A DNA stretch of 64,000 nucleotides, from NCBI GenBank assembly GCA_949298825.1, contig CASFYB010000005.1:30755-94754 (forward strand), given 5' to 3'. The stretch's first letter is position 1, and each line of letters opens with the position of its first letter. This DNA is from an uncultured Helicobacter sp. (GTDB taxonomy: Bacteria; Campylobacterota; Campylobacteria; Campylobacterales; Helicobacteraceae). Positions 47,704-57,772 of this stretch are shown piece by piece. A program made the translations under genes and the position numbers. The notes beneath the pieces are model-generated. The model made no database searches and was not told the DNA's origin. It saw only the letters and a program-made list of their open reading frames with translations.

Positions 47704-48515
47704 TCATCTGCCTTTATATGCACATCTACTTGCTGATATGGTATTTGGACTCCCTGACTATCAAGCTCTTTTTTTACCTGCTCAATCATCATTGACCTTG
47801 CCTTCAAAATACCATCTTCGCGCTTCACCCAAAAACGCACAATAAATTCAATAGAATTAGTTGTCAATTCATTAATACCTACAAAAACCTCTCGATCTCT
47901 ATTGACATTATCAAGCGAATAGATCACACTAATAATAATTTCTTTTACCCTCTCAATATCACTACCATGCCCGACACTACAAGTCCAATCAACTCGCCCC
48001 AATGGGCTTTTTGTCGCATTGATAATATTGGCAGTCACGATATTTCTATTTGGCAAAATAGCAGTCCTATCATCAGGCAGTGTAATAAAAGTATTAAAAA
48101 GATTAAGAGATTCTACCTTTCCAGAAATACCATTTACCTCAATCGTATCACCCTTTTTAAAAGGTCGCAAGATAATCAAAATGATCCCACTGGCAATCGA
48201 AGAAAGAGAATCTTTCAAGGCCAAAGCGATAGCAAGACCCGCAGTACCAACCACCGCCAAAATAGAAGCGGTTTGCACACCCAGTGCACCAAGCGCACTG
48301 ATAGCACACACGACCATTAAGACCACAAATACAACTTGTGAGGCAAAGTTTGCTAGAATCTCATCTCGATCATGAAGGATTTTGTGCACCTTTTTTGACA
48401 AAAAACGAGCCAAATACCACCCCAAAACTACAATCAAAGATGCCTTCAGAAGAACAAGACCAACTACGCGCAACCATGGCAAATACTCTGATATAAATGT
48501 TTGCAGCTCTTGCAT
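47694..48515 (-). CDS. mscS: Small-conductance mechanosensitive channel, MscS family
   Basis: MscS channels open under membrane tension to release solutes during osmotic down-shock. The product is about 273 residues with three transmembrane helices. The pore helix lies in GLAIALALKDSLSSIASGIILIILRPF, and the cytosolic beta domain follows (FKKGDTIEVNGISGKVESL). The ATG at 48513-48515 is chosen because AAAGG precedes it. Earlier codons would overlap the upstream gene further. It lies two bases after the dihydroorotase-like gene. Confidence 0.93.
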   Translation of the reverse strand: MQELQTFISEYLPWLRVVGLVLLKASLIVVLGWYLARFLSKKVHKILHDRDEILANFASQVVFVVLMVVCAISALGALGVQTASILAVVGTAGLAIALALKDSLSSIASGIILIILRPFKKGDTIEVNGISGKVESLNLFNTFITLPDDRTAILPNRNIVTANIINATKSPLGRVDWTCSVGHGSDIERVKEIIISVIYSLDNVNRDREVFVGINELTTNSIEFIVRFWVKREDGILKARSMMIEQVKKELDSQGVQIPYQQVDVHIKADECK

Positions 48516-48517
48516 TG

Positions 48518-49738
48518 CTATACCTTTTGTAGGATTCCTGAAATCATACGCCAAACTACCTTAGAAAAAAGTTCCATCCCGCAATAAGGAGAATAGGCAT
48601 CTTGGCACACAAAGCTATGCTCCCTATCTATGATGATCAAATCTGCATCACAACCCACATCTAATGCACCTTTATTAAGTTTGAGGGCTTGAGCTTGATT
48701 TCTTGATGTCATCAAAGAAAGTTTGCTTTGAGAGATATATCCTGGCTTGACCAAAAATGTATAAAGCAAACTAAAATAATTTGATATTTCATCTATCCCA
48801 CTGCTTGCTAGCTCAAACACTTCATCTTTTTGAGAGTTGTGGCAAGCATTTTGCAAACTAGTAAGCATAGTAATATCCCCATCCTCCAAATACTTCAAAA
48901 GAGTATCTCTTGCCTCTTGGTTTTTCAATGGAGGATAAAGCTTGGCAGAAGTATTATAACCCCTGCATAGCTCCTCATTTAGTACCAAGTGATGAATACT
49001 GCTTTGCACATCAATCCTAGCACCCCTTTGTCTTGCAAATCTCACCAACTCAAAACTCGCAGAATCAAAAATCTGCAAAATCATCCGCACTCCCAATGAT
49101 CTAGCAATCTCACAGGCAATAGCACTTTCTTTGCTATATGCAATCTCTGGGATGCCTGGCAGTCCAAGCTCGCTTGCCAAAAGCCCCTCATCCATAACGC
49201 CACTACCAAGAGCAGAATCTAATGGGGTTAGAAAAAGTGGCATATCAAGCATTTTGGAATAATCAGCCAATACCATAAGTCCCTGGCCATCAAGATCTTC
49301 ACTCTTAGTCCAGATTACTTTAGCTCCAAGCTCATTCAGGCTAGAGATATCACTCACTTTCCCATCCTCTATACCAAGTGCGCTGGCATAAATATCTAAT
49401 GTCAAGCTTCTATTAGCCAACATTAAATACTCGATATGAAGATTTGTATTCATACATGGAGAGATATCAGCGCCAAAAAGCACACTGCCAACCCCACCTT
49501 GCATGCACTTTTTATCCAAGACTTCTAGATTCTCTAGGCTAAGAATCTTATTTTTAGGATATACCCCCAAATCAATAAGAGCTGGGGTAATCAAATATCC
49601 CTTGCAATCTAAGACTTCTTCACCCTCATGAATAGATAAATCCTTCCCTCTTTCTACAATCACGCCATCTTGGATACGCAAATCCATCATCTCATCGATA
49701 CGAAAATCACAAATCTGCCCACCTTTTAACAGCATCAA
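48518..49738 (-). CDS. Dihydroorotase-like protein lacking catalytic metal ligands
   Basis: This 406-residue protein follows the fold and gene context of dihydroorotase: ITPALIDLGVYP where the family has DxHxH, SSIHHLVLNEEL, and ALDVGCDADLIIID at the C-terminus. Every expected metal or active-site residue is changed: the HxH is Gly-x-Tyr, the VHAED-like site reads FLTPLDS, the second His strand reads LQIFD, and the ATDHAPH motif reads LTSLQNACH. It is therefore probably non-catalytic, like the PyrC' partners that hold aspartate transcarbamoylase in some bacteria. A true dihydroorotase should be elsewhere in the genome. Confidence 0.85.
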   Translation of the reverse strand: MMLLKGGQICDFRIDEMMDLRIQDGVIVERGKDLSIHEGEEVLDCKGYLITPALIDLGVYPKNKILSLENLEVLDKKCMQGGVGSVLFGADISPCMNTNLHIEYLMLANRSLTLDIYASALGIEDGKVSDISSLNELGAKVIWTKSEDLDGQGLMVLADYSKMLDMPLFLTPLDSALGSGVMDEGLLASELGLPGIPEIAYSKESAIACEIARSLGVRMILQIFDSASFELVRFARQRGARIDVQSSIHHLVLNEELCRGYNTSAKLYPPLKNQEARDTLLKYLEDGDITMLTSLQNACHNSQKDEVFELASSGIDEISNYFSLLYTFLVKPGYISQSKLSLMTSRNQAQALKLNKGALDVGCDADLIIIDREHSFVCQDAYSPYCGMELFSKVVWRMISGILQKV

Positions 49739-49775
49739 TTATCCTTAATTCAAAGTTTTTAGATTTTACAATAGG

Positions 49776-49791
49776 GCTACTAAAAAGTAGC
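49776..49791 (-). other. Small hairpin upstream of the dihydroorotase-like gene
   Basis: GCTACT-AAAA-AGTAGC forms a perfect six-base-pair stem in the 124-base gap. No U-tail follows on the minus strand, so the role is unclear. Confidence 0.35.
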
Positions 49792-49826
49792 TTAGAAAGC
49801 AAAAATGATTCTGATTTTAAGAGGAG

Positions 49827-49852
49827 GGCTAAGCCAGATTTCTGACTTAGCC
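49827..49852 (-). terminator. Hairpin after the SPOR gene
   Basis: An 11-base-pair stem (one G-U pair) with a four-base loop starts 10 bases after the SPOR gene stop. On the minus strand it is preceded, not followed, by an A/T run, while the plus strand has TTTT after it. It may be an RNA 3' end element of either direction. Confidence 0.5.
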
Positions 49853-49862
49853 TTTTAGAAAG

Positions 49863-50732
49863 TTATTTTACTTCGTAATATACAGAGAATTTTAAATCTG
49901 GATGAGCCATCTTATAGCGACTAGCTTCAGAGCGATTTTTAAATGGTCCTACAAGGTATTTTGTAAGCTTTTGTTCATTAACCCATACTTCTTGGATGCG
50001 GTAAGAATGCTTTTTAAGTAATTTCTGCAACTCTTGACCCGGTGTCTTAGAGAAAACCCCAATCTGCAAATAAGAACCAGCCGCAGCCACTTCACCCTGT
50101 GCATCAAGATCTAGCTTTGGAGCAGGTTTTGGTGCTGGCTTATGCATTGGCTTTGGATGATGTGGCTTCTTAGGTTCAGGCTCATGCATTGGCTTTGGAT
50201 GATGTGGCTTCTTGGCTTTCATCACTTCATCAGGCGTAGGCACATCATGCTTATCTGGTCTTATCGCACCTTCTGGATGAAACTCAGGAGTCTCCATGCT
50301 TGGTGCTTCCATTTGAGTATCCTCAACATTTTGCTTCTCATCATTATTAGCCATATGTAAGCCCTGTAATTGAGGATCTGGAGTTTGAGAATCTTGACCC
50401 AATGGTTGGAAATCTTGTGTATTTTCAGTTTCAGCACCATCCTTACCAATACTATTGCGTACATCCTTCATAATTTGATCAAATCTATCATCGTGATCTG
50501 AAGCCATATCGTGATCATGATGAGTATTATCACCATATGTTTCATCTTGTATTTGCTCAGTTTGTGCACTTTCCATATCAGCACTTTGATTTGAATCTTT
50601 ACTAAAAGACCAGATTAAAAGTGCGACAATCAAAATCGCAACAACAATGATCGCACCCAAAATAATATTTTTTAAATTTTTTGGATTCTTCTTTTCTTCA
50701 AACAATAGCTCATCAAAATCTTTTTCTTCCAT
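49863..50732 (-). CDS. Membrane-anchored SPOR-domain protein with His-rich tandem repeats
   Basis: The 289-residue protein has a short cytosolic N-terminus, one transmembrane helix at about 25-43, a long acidic low-complexity region, and a C-terminal SPOR domain (about 218-289, QIGVFSKTPGQELQKLLKKH onward). SPOR domains bind denuded peptidoglycan strands, often at the division site. Two copies of KKPHHPKPMH, encoded by an exact 30-base repeat, occur just before the domain, and a HHDHD motif lies earlier, so the periplasmic linker is rich in His. This could bind metal. It lies 37 bases from glyA. Confidence 0.8.
   Translation of the reverse strand: MEEKDFDELLFEEKKNPKNLKNIILGAIIVVAILIVALLIWSFSKDSNQSADMESAQTEQIQDETYGDNTHHDHDMASDHDDRFDQIMKDVRNSIGKDGAETENTQDFQPLGQDSQTPDPQLQGLHMANNDEKQNVEDTQMEAPSMETPEFHPEGAIRPDKHDVPTPDEVMKAKKPHHPKPMHEPEPKKPHHPKPMHKPAPKPAPKLDLDAQGEVAAAGSYLQIGVFSKTPGQELQKLLKKHSYRIQEVWVNEQKLTKYLVGPFKNRSEASRYKMAHPDLKFSVYYEVK
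50142..50213 (-). repeat. 42-bp tandem repeat inside the SPOR gene
   Basis: The same 30 bases occur at 50142-50171 and 50184-50213, a 42-base period (14 codons), encoding the duplicated KKPHHPKPMH units. In-frame copy number could vary by recombination. Confidence 0.9.
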
Positions 50733-50769
50733 ACAATCTACTCCTTAAAATATAATAAAACCTATGCAG

Positions 50770-52017
50770 CTAGAAAATTGGCTTATCATAAACAGGGAAT
50801 CTAGCGCCCAAGTCAAAAATCTCAGCCTCAATATCTTTTTGCAATTTTGTATCTGTTATATTATCTAAAATATCTGCGATTTTGTTTGCAATCCAGATAA
50901 ATTCTGCTTCTTTCATACCTCGTGCAGTCAATGCTGGAGAACCAATGCGAATACCACTAGTGACAAAAGGGCTACGTGTTTCACCAGGCACAGTGTTTTT
51001 ATTTACCGTAATACCCGCATTGCCTAAGGCTGCATCCGCATCCTTACCACTAAAATCGCGATTTAAAAAGCTCATTAAGATCAAATGGTTATCAGTACCA
51101 CCACTCACTAGGTCAAACCCACGATTAACAAGCACATCAGCCATTGCCTTGATATTTGATTTTACTTGTTTGGCATAAACCTTCCATTCTGGTTTTAGAT
51201 TCTCTCCAAATCCCACTGCCTTACCAGCAATAATATGCATCAAAGGTCCGCCCTGCGTACCAGGGAATACCGCCTTATTGATCTTAGCGGCGATCTCTTC
51301 ATCATTGCTTAAAATAATCCCACCTCTAGGACCACGTAATGTTTTGTGGGTCGTAGTTGTTACAACATGGCAGTGAGGAAATGGATTAGGATATTCACCA
51401 GCCACAACCAATCCAGCAACATGCGCAATATCTCCCATCAAAATCGCTCCAACACTATCAGCAATCTCTCTAAAACGCGCAAAATCAAGCTCTCTTGTAT
51501 AAGCAGAAAATCCACATATAATCAACTGTGGGCGTACAACCTTAGCATACTCTTCTAGCTTGTCATAATTGATCCTACCATCAAGCTCTACGCCATAAAA
51601 AAAGCTCTGGTAAGTCTGCCCACTCACACTTACTTTTGAACCATGAGTAAGATGCCCACCATGACTTAAATCCATACCTAAAATCTTGTCATAAGGTTTT
51701 AAAAGGGCTGCATAAACTGCTGTATTAGCCTGTGACCCAGCATGAGGTTGGACATTGGCAAACTGGCATCCAAAAAGTTTCTTGGCTCTTTCTATTGCAA
51801 GATTTTCAATCTCATCTACACAATCACAACCACTATAATAGCGCTTACCAGGATAGCCTTCTGCATATTTATTAGTCAAGATACTACCCACTGCTTCCAT
51901 CACACTTGGGAAGGTATAATTTTCACTTGCAATCATTTCTAGGTGATGATTTTGACGATCAAACTCTTTTTTTATACTTTCAAAAACTTCTCTATCACTA
52001 TTTTCTAAAACATACAT
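50770..52017 (-). CDS. glyA: Serine hydroxymethyltransferase
   Basis: GlyA interconverts serine and glycine and supplies one-carbon units on tetrahydrofolate, with pyridoxal phosphate. The 415-residue product has LEMIASENY, the cofactor-lysine motif [16 protein letters not shown] and the GTQGGPLMH segment. The ATG at 52015-52017 has a near-perfect AAGGAGG five bases upstream and matches the family start. A longer frame reading into lysS is rejected. It is preceded by lysS with an 11-base gap. Confidence 0.97.
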   Translation of the reverse strand: MYVLENSDREVFESIKKEFDRQNHHLEMIASENYTFPSVMEAVGSILTNKYAEGYPGKRYYSGCDCVDEIENLAIERAKKLFGCQFANVQPHAGSQANTAVYAALLKPYDKILGMDLSHGGHLTHGSKVSVSGQTYQSFFYGVELDGRINYDKLEEYAKVVRPQLIICGFSAYTRELDFARFREIADSVGAILMGDIAHVAGLVVAGEYPNPFPHCHVVTTTTHKTLRGPRGGIILSNDEEIAAKINKAVFPGTQGGPLMHIIAGKAVGFGENLKPEWKVYAKQVKSNIKAMADVLVNRGFDLVSGGTDNHLILMSFLNRDFSGKDADAALGNAGITVNKNTVPGETRSPFVTSGIRIGSPALTARGMKEAEFIWIANKIADILDNITDTKLQKDIEAEIFDLGARFPVYDKPIF

Positions 52018-52027
52018 ACAAGCCTCC

Positions 52028-53545
52028 TTAATGCTCGCTATTTTCACTGCTCTTTAGTGGTTTCATCGCTGGGAATAAAATCACATCCTTAATAGTTTTG
52101 GCATCACTAAAAAGCATCACCAATCTATCAATCCCTATACCCTGCCCAGCAGTAGGTGGCATCCCATACCCTAAAGCTAGTACATAATCTTCATCCATAT
52201 ATTGCGCCTCTTCATCCCCCGCATCTTTAGCAGCTACCTGCTCTTTAAATCGCTCATATTGATCAATCGGATCATTTAGCTCGCTAAAACCGTTGCTAAT
52301 CTCTTTCCCACCAATAAAAAGCTCAAATCTATCTGCAATTTCTGGATTCTTATCATTACGACGTGCCAAAGGACTGATATCTATAGGATACTCGACAATA
52401 AAAGTAGGATTGATTAACTTTTCTTCTACAAATGCATCAAAAGCTTCGCTTAAAAGCTTGCCATAGCTAAGATTATCTTCTAGCTTGATATCCTGTACTA
52501 TTAAATAATCACGCAACTTATCCTTACAATCAATCACCTCTAAAGGCAATCCACCAATATGCTGCAATGCATCCTTATAGCTAATCACACGAAAGTCTGA
52601 AAAATCAATAATGCCATCATTATGAGGCATCTGCAAAGGCAAGTCCAGCTCTTTGATCAAATATGAAAAAAGCTCTTTAGTAAGCTCAATCAAATCCTCA
52701 TAAGTCCTATAAGCCCAATAAAATTCAACCATAGTAAATTCAGGATTATGAGAATGATCCATCCCTTCATTTCTAAAGTTTCTATTCATCTCAAATACAG
52801 CCTCAAAACCACCTACCACAAGACGCTTAAGATACAATTCAGGAGCTATTCTTAAATAACGTTCTACATCTAATGCATTATGATGGGTGATAAAAGGTCT
52901 AGCATTTGCCCCTCCAGGAATTGGATGGAGCATAGGAGTCTCCACTTCTAAGAATCCTTTGCTTTCAAAAAAATGTCTTAATGTAGCAACAATGCGTGAT
53001 CTAAGCTTGAAACTCTCTCTTACTTTTGGATTCATGATCAAATCCACATATCTTTGACGATAGCGTAGCTCTACATCAGTCAAGCCATGAAACTTCTCTG
53101 GCAAAGGCACAATAGCCTTAGTAAGCAATGTATACTCTATAGTATGCAGGCTAAGCTCACCTGTTTTGGTGACAAATGGATAACCACTAACTGCGATAAA
53201 ATCTCCAACCTCTAAAGTCTTTTTTAAAAGATCAAACTCTTCTTTAATGTCATTTTGAGAGAGATAAACCTGCACATTCTCACTCTCATCCTCGATATTT
53301 ACAAAGCATGCCTTACCCATCATCCTCATTAGCTTGATTCTGCCAGCAAGTGTGGTTTTTACATCAGGTAGTTTACGAGTCTCTGTCTCGGCCAGAGTTT
53401 TTAGATAAGAGAACTGCTCATTAAAATCTGCGCAGCTCATCTGTTTTTTTATACCATTTGCATAGGGGTTTTTTTGATTCTCTCTAAGTACTCTAGCCTT
53501 CTCTAAACGATTTTTACTATACTCATTATTAAATAGTTCAAACAT
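52028..53545 (-). CDS. lysS: Lysyl-tRNA synthetase (class II)
   Basis: LysS charges tRNA-Lys. The 505-residue protein has an N-terminal OB-fold for anticodon recognition (about 60-160) and the class II motifs, including [33 protein letters not shown] and the C-terminal [12 protein letters not shown] use the ATG at 53543-53545, preceded by AGGA. A TTG one codon earlier is the only alternative. Confidence 0.97.
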   Translation of the reverse strand: MFELFNNEYSKNRLEKARVLRENQKNPYANGIKKQMSCADFNEQFSYLKTLAETETRKLPDVKTTLAGRIKLMRMMGKACFVNIEDESENVQVYLSQNDIKEEFDLLKKTLEVGDFIAVSGYPFVTKTGELSLHTIEYTLLTKAIVPLPEKFHGLTDVELRYRQRYVDLIMNPKVRESFKLRSRIVATLRHFFESKGFLEVETPMLHPIPGGANARPFITHHNALDVERYLRIAPELYLKRLVVGGFEAVFEMNRNFRNEGMDHSHNPEFTMVEFYWAYRTYEDLIELTKELFSYLIKELDLPLQMPHNDGIIDFSDFRVISYKDALQHIGGLPLEVIDCKDKLRDYLIVQDIKLEDNLSYGKLLSEAFDAFVEEKLINPTFIVEYPIDISPLARRNDKNPEIADRFELFIGGKEISNGFSELNDPIDQYERFKEQVAAKDAGDEEAQYMDEDYVLALGYGMPPTAGQGIGIDRLVMLFSDAKTIKDVILFPAMKPLKSSENSEH

Positions 53546-53565
53546 CAAAATATCCTAAATTAAGC

Positions 53566-54192
53566 TTAAGGATTTACCTTTTCTTTCATATCTTTGATAC
53601 CATCTTTAGTGACTTTTACAACCTCTTTGGCTTTAGGAGATTGGATAAACTCTGTGGCTTGCTCACCTATTTTATTAAAATTTTGCAATCTTTTATCAAT
53701 TTCTTGGCTATTAGCAAACTTTACTAAAACCTCTGAAGTATCCATCATCGCAGCATAAATCTTACTATTTGCAGGCAGATTTTTTACAAAATCAATCTCA
53801 CGAATAAACTTAATCTCATTTAATGCAAAAAAGATAAAACTAAAAATACAAAAGACCTTAACACAAGAAAAAATATAGCCCAAGATCCTATCTAAAAGAC
53901 CCAATCCACTAAACTTCACAAATCTAGAGAGCACAAACCCTAACATCAAAAAACCAATCCAAAAAAATGCAAGCACAATAACAAAGCCTAAAATTATTGT
54001 AAGTGAAGGACTATTGATATTATAAATATGTTCATTAAAAAATGCTCCCATAGGCAATGCCAACCTAGAGGCAAAAAATATACCGGCTACAACGCCAATT
54101 AATGCAGAAACTTCATGGATAAAACCGTCATAAAAACCCTTAAAACCAACCAAAATAATAATAGCCAATAAAACAATGTCTATAAAACCCAT
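53566..54192 (-). CDS. CvpA-family membrane protein
   Basis: The 208-residue protein has four hydrophobic helices and the CvpA pattern GFIDIVLLAIIILVGFKGFYDGFIHEVSALIG at the N-terminus. The C-terminal 60 residues are soluble and charged. CvpA proteins were named for colicin V production and have been linked to envelope stress tolerance, but the molecular function is unclear. It lies upstream of lysS and glyA in one operon. Confidence 0.82.
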   Translation of the reverse strand: MGFIDIVLLAIIILVGFKGFYDGFIHEVSALIGVVAGIFFASRLALPMGAFFNEHIYNINSPSLTIILGFVIVLAFFWIGFLMLGFVLSRFVKFSGLGLLDRILGYIFSCVKVFCIFSFIFFALNEIKFIREIDFVKNLPANSKIYAAMMDTSEVLVKFANSQEIDKRLQNFNKIGEQATEFIQSPKAKEVVKVTKDGIKDMKEKVNP

Positions 54193-54290
54193 AGCCTTAT
54201 AATCACCTTTAAACTTTAGATCTCGCGAATATTTTAGAATAACGATAATTGTGGTATTCTACCAAAAATATTTTGCTTTTAGGAAGTTTG

Positions 54291-55709
54291 ATGCTCAAGC
54301 TTGTAAGATTTTATCTCCCCTCTTTATTTCAAGCTTTTATCTATGCCATCATTTTTAGTTCACCTATCTGGTGTGGAGCTATACTACTTCATCATGACCT
54401 ATCTACAACCTACATAGCACTAAATACCATTCTAGCCCCACTTGCTCTTATTGCCTTTTTGAAAGTACCAAAAAAGATCCGCCTTTTATTTGGATTTATT
54501 GTGGGTATGATGCTATTTTCTTGGGTTGGATTCTCATTTAGATTCTCTCCCTTTCCTTATTTAGGGAGTCTGGCTAGTATTTTGACTGCTCTTATTTATG
54601 GGATCATCTTTTGGATTCTCTTATGGAGCTCTGATCTTATCTTTCGTGCTTTTATGCTCATCTTACTTGGCTTTATCCATCCATTTTATTTTGATTGGCT
54701 TCAGGTGAGAGCTTTTTTTGCCTATAGTTTCTTTGATGTGGATTTTTTAAGTTTTATCTGCATTATTTTGGCCTGTTTGTGTATCTGCGAGTTTTATGAG
54801 CAAATCAAATCTGGCTCCCACACAAGCTTTTGTATAAAAATAAAAATCAATCGCAAAAAGGATTTTAGACTCTCTAATTTTAAACTCTCTAAACTTTTTG
54901 CAATGGGGCTTTGTTGTGTATTCTTTAGCATCGCGCTTATAAGGACAAACTATATCCCTCATGATCAAATCTCACTGCCAAAAATAGCCCTTGCTCAAAC
55001 ACAGATCCCACAAAACTTACGCTGGGATCCTTCAGTTTTTTTAGTGCAGCAAAAAGAAGTCCTATCTCTTATCAAATATGCAAAAGCACTAAACTATCAG
55101 GCCATCATCTTGCCAGAAAGCAGTCTCCCCATACCGCTTAATATGTCACCAACTACCATAAACCAGCTTCAAGATCTAAGCAAGGATATAGCAATCATTC
55201 TAGGCTCACTTGATCAAAAAGATCAATCCTTTTTCAACTCTACTTATATTTTTAACAATGAAAAAATGCAGATCATCCACAAGGCAATCCTCGCTCCTTT
55301 TGGCGAAAGGATACCTCTTCCAGATTTTCTAGCCAAACCTATTTCTAGAGCATTTTTTGATACAGATTCTGGCTTTGATCATGCACAAAGCCCTCAAGAT
55401 TTCACCCTTTTTAACCTCACTTTCCGCAATGCTATCTGCTATGAAGGGACAAGCTCTGCACTGTATAAAGACCATCCAAAACTTATTGTTATGATTAGCA
55501 ACAATGCTTGGTTTACCCCAAGTATAGAGCCCTACTTTCAGCAGATCCTGCTTAAATACTATGCAAGGATGCATAATAGTACTATTTTACATAGTGCCAA
55601 TGGTTCTAACTCGATGCTTATTATCCCTGCACTTTTTAATGCAGATCATCATAAAATTGATATTATTACAAATCCAGATTCTATTCCATTACAAAGACTT
55701 GCCCAATGA
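54291..55709 (+). CDS. lnt: Apolipoprotein N-acyltransferase Lnt
   Basis: Lnt adds the third acyl chain to the N-terminal Cys of lipoproteins. The 472-residue protein has six N-terminal membrane helices, then a nitrilase-like domain. The catalytic Glu is in ILPESSLPI, the Cys in NAICYEGTSSAL, and a Lys in KAILAPFGER. I place the start at the ATG at 54291-54293, which has AGGAAG upstream. A TTG 42 bases earlier is unlikely. It overlaps lolD by four bases, so triacylation and lipoprotein release genes are linked. Confidence 0.9.
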   Translation: MLKLVRFYLPSLFQAFIYAIIFSSPIWCGAILLHHDLSTTYIALNTILAPLALIAFLKVPKKIRLLFGFIVGMMLFSWVGFSFRFSPFPYLGSLASILTALIYGIIFWILLWSSDLIFRAFMLILLGFIHPFYFDWLQVRAFFAYSFFDVDFLSFICIILACLCICEFYEQIKSGSHTSFCIKIKINRKKDFRLSNFKLSKLFAMGLCCVFFSIALIRTNYIPHDQISLPKIALAQTQIPQNLRWDPSVFLVQQKEVLSLIKYAKALNYQAIILPESSLPIPLNMSPTTINQLQDLSKDIAIILGSLDQKDQSFFNSTYIFNNEKMQIIHKAILAPFGERIPLPDFLAKPISRAFFDTDSGFDHAQSPQDFTLFNLTFRNAICYEGTSSALYKDHPKLIVMISNNAWFTPSIEPYFQQILLKYYARMHNSTILHSANGSNSMLIIPALFNADHHKIDIITNPDSIPLQRLAQ

Positions 55710-56359
55710 AATTACAACCCCTATTAAAAGCTACAAACCTATCTCATCATTTTGACTATCCACTCTATAATAATCTAAACTTCAGCCTAAAGGCCAAAGA
55801 AAGCATGGCTATTCTTGGTGTCTCTGGTAGTGGAAAATCTACGATCTTAAACCATCTATCTACGATGCTAAAACCAAATCACGGACAAATCGATCTATTA
55901 GGCATATCAGATATCTACTCACAGCCCAAAGATAAGCTTCTAGAAATAAGACGTTATGATCTTGGCATCATCTTTCAGTCGCACTATCTTTTTGCTGGAT
56001 TCTCTGCACTTGAAAACTTAAAGGTAGCCAGCCTACTTACAGATAAAATGATAGATACCCGCCTTTTAGAAAGGCTAGATGTCAATCATGTCCTATCTCA
56101 AAGTGTTGGCAGTCTATCAGGTGGACAGCAGCAGCGCCTTTCTATCGCTCGTGTACTCTGCAAACAACCCAAAATCATCTTTGCAGATGAACCTACGGGG
56201 AATCTAGATTCCAAAACTGCTAATATAGTTATGGAAAGCATCTTTGAATACATCAAAGAAAATGATGCTGCACTTGTACTAGTCACTCATGATGAGAGCA
56301 TAGCCAAAAAATGCAAGTTTACCTACCACCTTATAAATCAACAACTAGAATCTATCTAA
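55706..56359 (+). CDS. lolD: ABC transporter ATP-binding protein, LolD-like
   Basis: The 217-residue ATPase has Walker A GVSGSGKST (about 38-46), the signature LSGGQQQRLS, and Walker B IIFADEPTGNLDS. It belongs to the MacB/LolD type, and LolD drives the release of outer-membrane lipoproteins in many Gram-negatives. Its link with lnt by a four-base overlap supports the lipoprotein role. The membrane partner (LolC/E or F) is not in this window, so the exact pairing is inferred. It converges on hypD with a one-base gap. Confidence 0.85.
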   Translation: MKLQPLLKATNLSHHFDYPLYNNLNFSLKAKESMAILGVSGSGKSTILNHLSTMLKPNHGQIDLLGISDIYSQPKDKLLEIRRYDLGIIFQSHYLFAGFSALENLKVASLLTDKMIDTRLLERLDVNHVLSQSVGSLSGGQQQRLSIARVLCKQPKIIFADEPTGNLDSKTANIVMESIFEYIKENDAALVLVTHDESIAKKCKFTYHLINQQLESI

Positions 56360-56360
56360 G

Positions 56361-57500
56361 CTATCTTAGTGATCCATATTTATAGTATGCAGCACATGCC
56401 CCCTCGCTACTTACCATACAGCTGCCAAGTGGATTATTAGGCGTGCAAGACTTGCCAAAGACCTTACAATCATAAGGCTTAGCTACACCACGTAAAATAT
56501 CTCCACAGCGACAAGCCCTATTATCCTTTATGCTATCTTTACTCAAAATAGAATCAAAAATAATCTCAGCATCCAAATGGGCATACTCTGGGCGAAGGGC
56601 CAAGGCTGAATGCGCAATATCACCAAGCCCCCTCCACTCAAAATGCTCCCTTGTCTTAAAATATTTCTCCACCATTGCTTGGGCTTTCAAATTGCCCTCT
56701 GTGGTAACTACACGTGAATACTCTACCTCAAGTCTTGCCTCATTTTTGGCAAACTGACGTGCTATCATCAATAGACTTTGCATCATATCCACTGGTTCAA
56801 ATCCACTTACCACAATGGGAAGCTTATAGCGAGCAAAAATCTCTTCATAAATCTTTGCTCCAGCAATCACACTTACATGCGAAGGGGCTAAAAGGGCATT
56901 GATCTTGCAATCTTTGGAATCTAAAATTTTATGCAATGGCGGGGGCACTAAAACATGATTGATATGAAAAAATAAATTTGTAATCCCCTCTTTGATACAA
57001 CGCTCAATAAGAGCAGCTGTCATAGGCGTGGTCGTCTCAAAACCTATGGCAAAATACACTACTTTTTTATCTGGATTTTTCTTAGCGATCTCTAAGGCTT
57101 GGATAGGAGAGTATAAAAAGCCAAGAAAAGCACCAAGGCTTCTTGCATCTTGTAGACTACCTTTTGAGCCAGGTACTTTTAGCATATCCCCTAGTGTTAA
57201 TAAAATCACATCTTTTTGCATGGCTATTTCATAGGCTTGATTGATTCTATTCTTTGGCATGATACAGACTGGGCATCCTGGCCCATGCACACATTCGATA
57301 TTTTCAGGTAGCAGTTTTGTTAGGCCATATTTCATCAAAGTATGAGTATGACCTCCACAAACCTCCATAACATAAAGCTTCTCTTTGAAACTTCTTGCCT
57401 CTTTTTTGATCTCATTAGCCAGGGTTAAAATAAAATCCTTATCCCTAAAAGCATCAATTAATAGCGCTTCGCCTTTTTGTAAATCTTTTGATAGTTGCAT
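56361..57500 (-). CDS. hypD: Hydrogenase maturation protein HypD
   Basis: HypD is an iron-sulfur protein that, with HypC, holds the Fe(CN)2CO unit of the [NiFe]-hydrogenase active site during assembly. The 379-residue protein has MEVCGGHTHTLMKYG, the Cys-rich HGPGCPVC motif and a [4Fe-4S] C-terminus (CRCGDILRG, KSCTPNNPLGSCMVSSEGACAAYY). It overlaps hypC by one base. Confidence 0.96.
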   Translation of the reverse strand: MQLSKDLQKGEALLIDAFRDKDFILTLANEIKKEARSFKEKLYVMEVCGGHTHTLMKYGLTKLLPENIECVHGPGCPVCIMPKNRINQAYEIAMQKDVILLTLGDMLKVPGSKGSLQDARSLGAFLGFLYSPIQALEIAKKNPDKKVVYFAIGFETTTPMTAALIERCIKEGITNLFFHINHVLVPPPLHKILDSKDCKINALLAPSHVSVIAGAKIYEEIFARYKLPIVVSGFEPVDMMQSLLMIARQFAKNEARLEVEYSRVVTTEGNLKAQAMVEKYFKTREHFEWRGLGDIAHSALALRPEYAHLDAEIIFDSILSKDSIKDNRACRCGDILRGVAKPYDCKVFGKSCTPNNPLGSCMVSSEGACAAYYKYGSLR

Positions 57501-57763
57501 TAGCGATATTCCTCATCAATCCACTCATCTTCATCTGGCATTTTCTCTATCATTTCTTGATAAAGCGAGATAGATTCTAATGCATCTTCTCTATCAATCT
57601 TACTCATCACATAGCCAATATGCAATAATACATAATCATTAATCTCTACAGGATCTTGCATCAAATCCAGGCTTGCTTCCCTCTGCACTCCTAGAGTTTC
57701 TACCAATGCGACATTTTTTTCCAAATCAATTTCAATCACCTTTGATGGGATGGCCAAACACAT
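57500..57763 (-). CDS. hypC: Hydrogenase maturation chaperone HypC
   Basis: HypC starts with the essential Cys (MCLAIPSKVIEID) and is a small OB-fold chaperone that moves the iron-cyanide unit from HypD to the hydrogenase large subunit. The product is 87 residues. It lies nine bases after hypB and is translationally coupled to hypD. Confidence 0.95.
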   Translation of the reverse strand: MCLAIPSKVIEIDLEKNVALVETLGVQREASLDLMQDPVEINDYVLLHIGYVMSKIDREDALESISLYQEMIEKMPDEDEWIDEEYR

Positions 57764-57772
57764 ATACCCCTC

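Noticed and set aside
54249..54290. Upstream TTG start for lnt
   Set aside because: No ribosome binding site, and the ATG at 54291 has AGGAAG and fits the family start.
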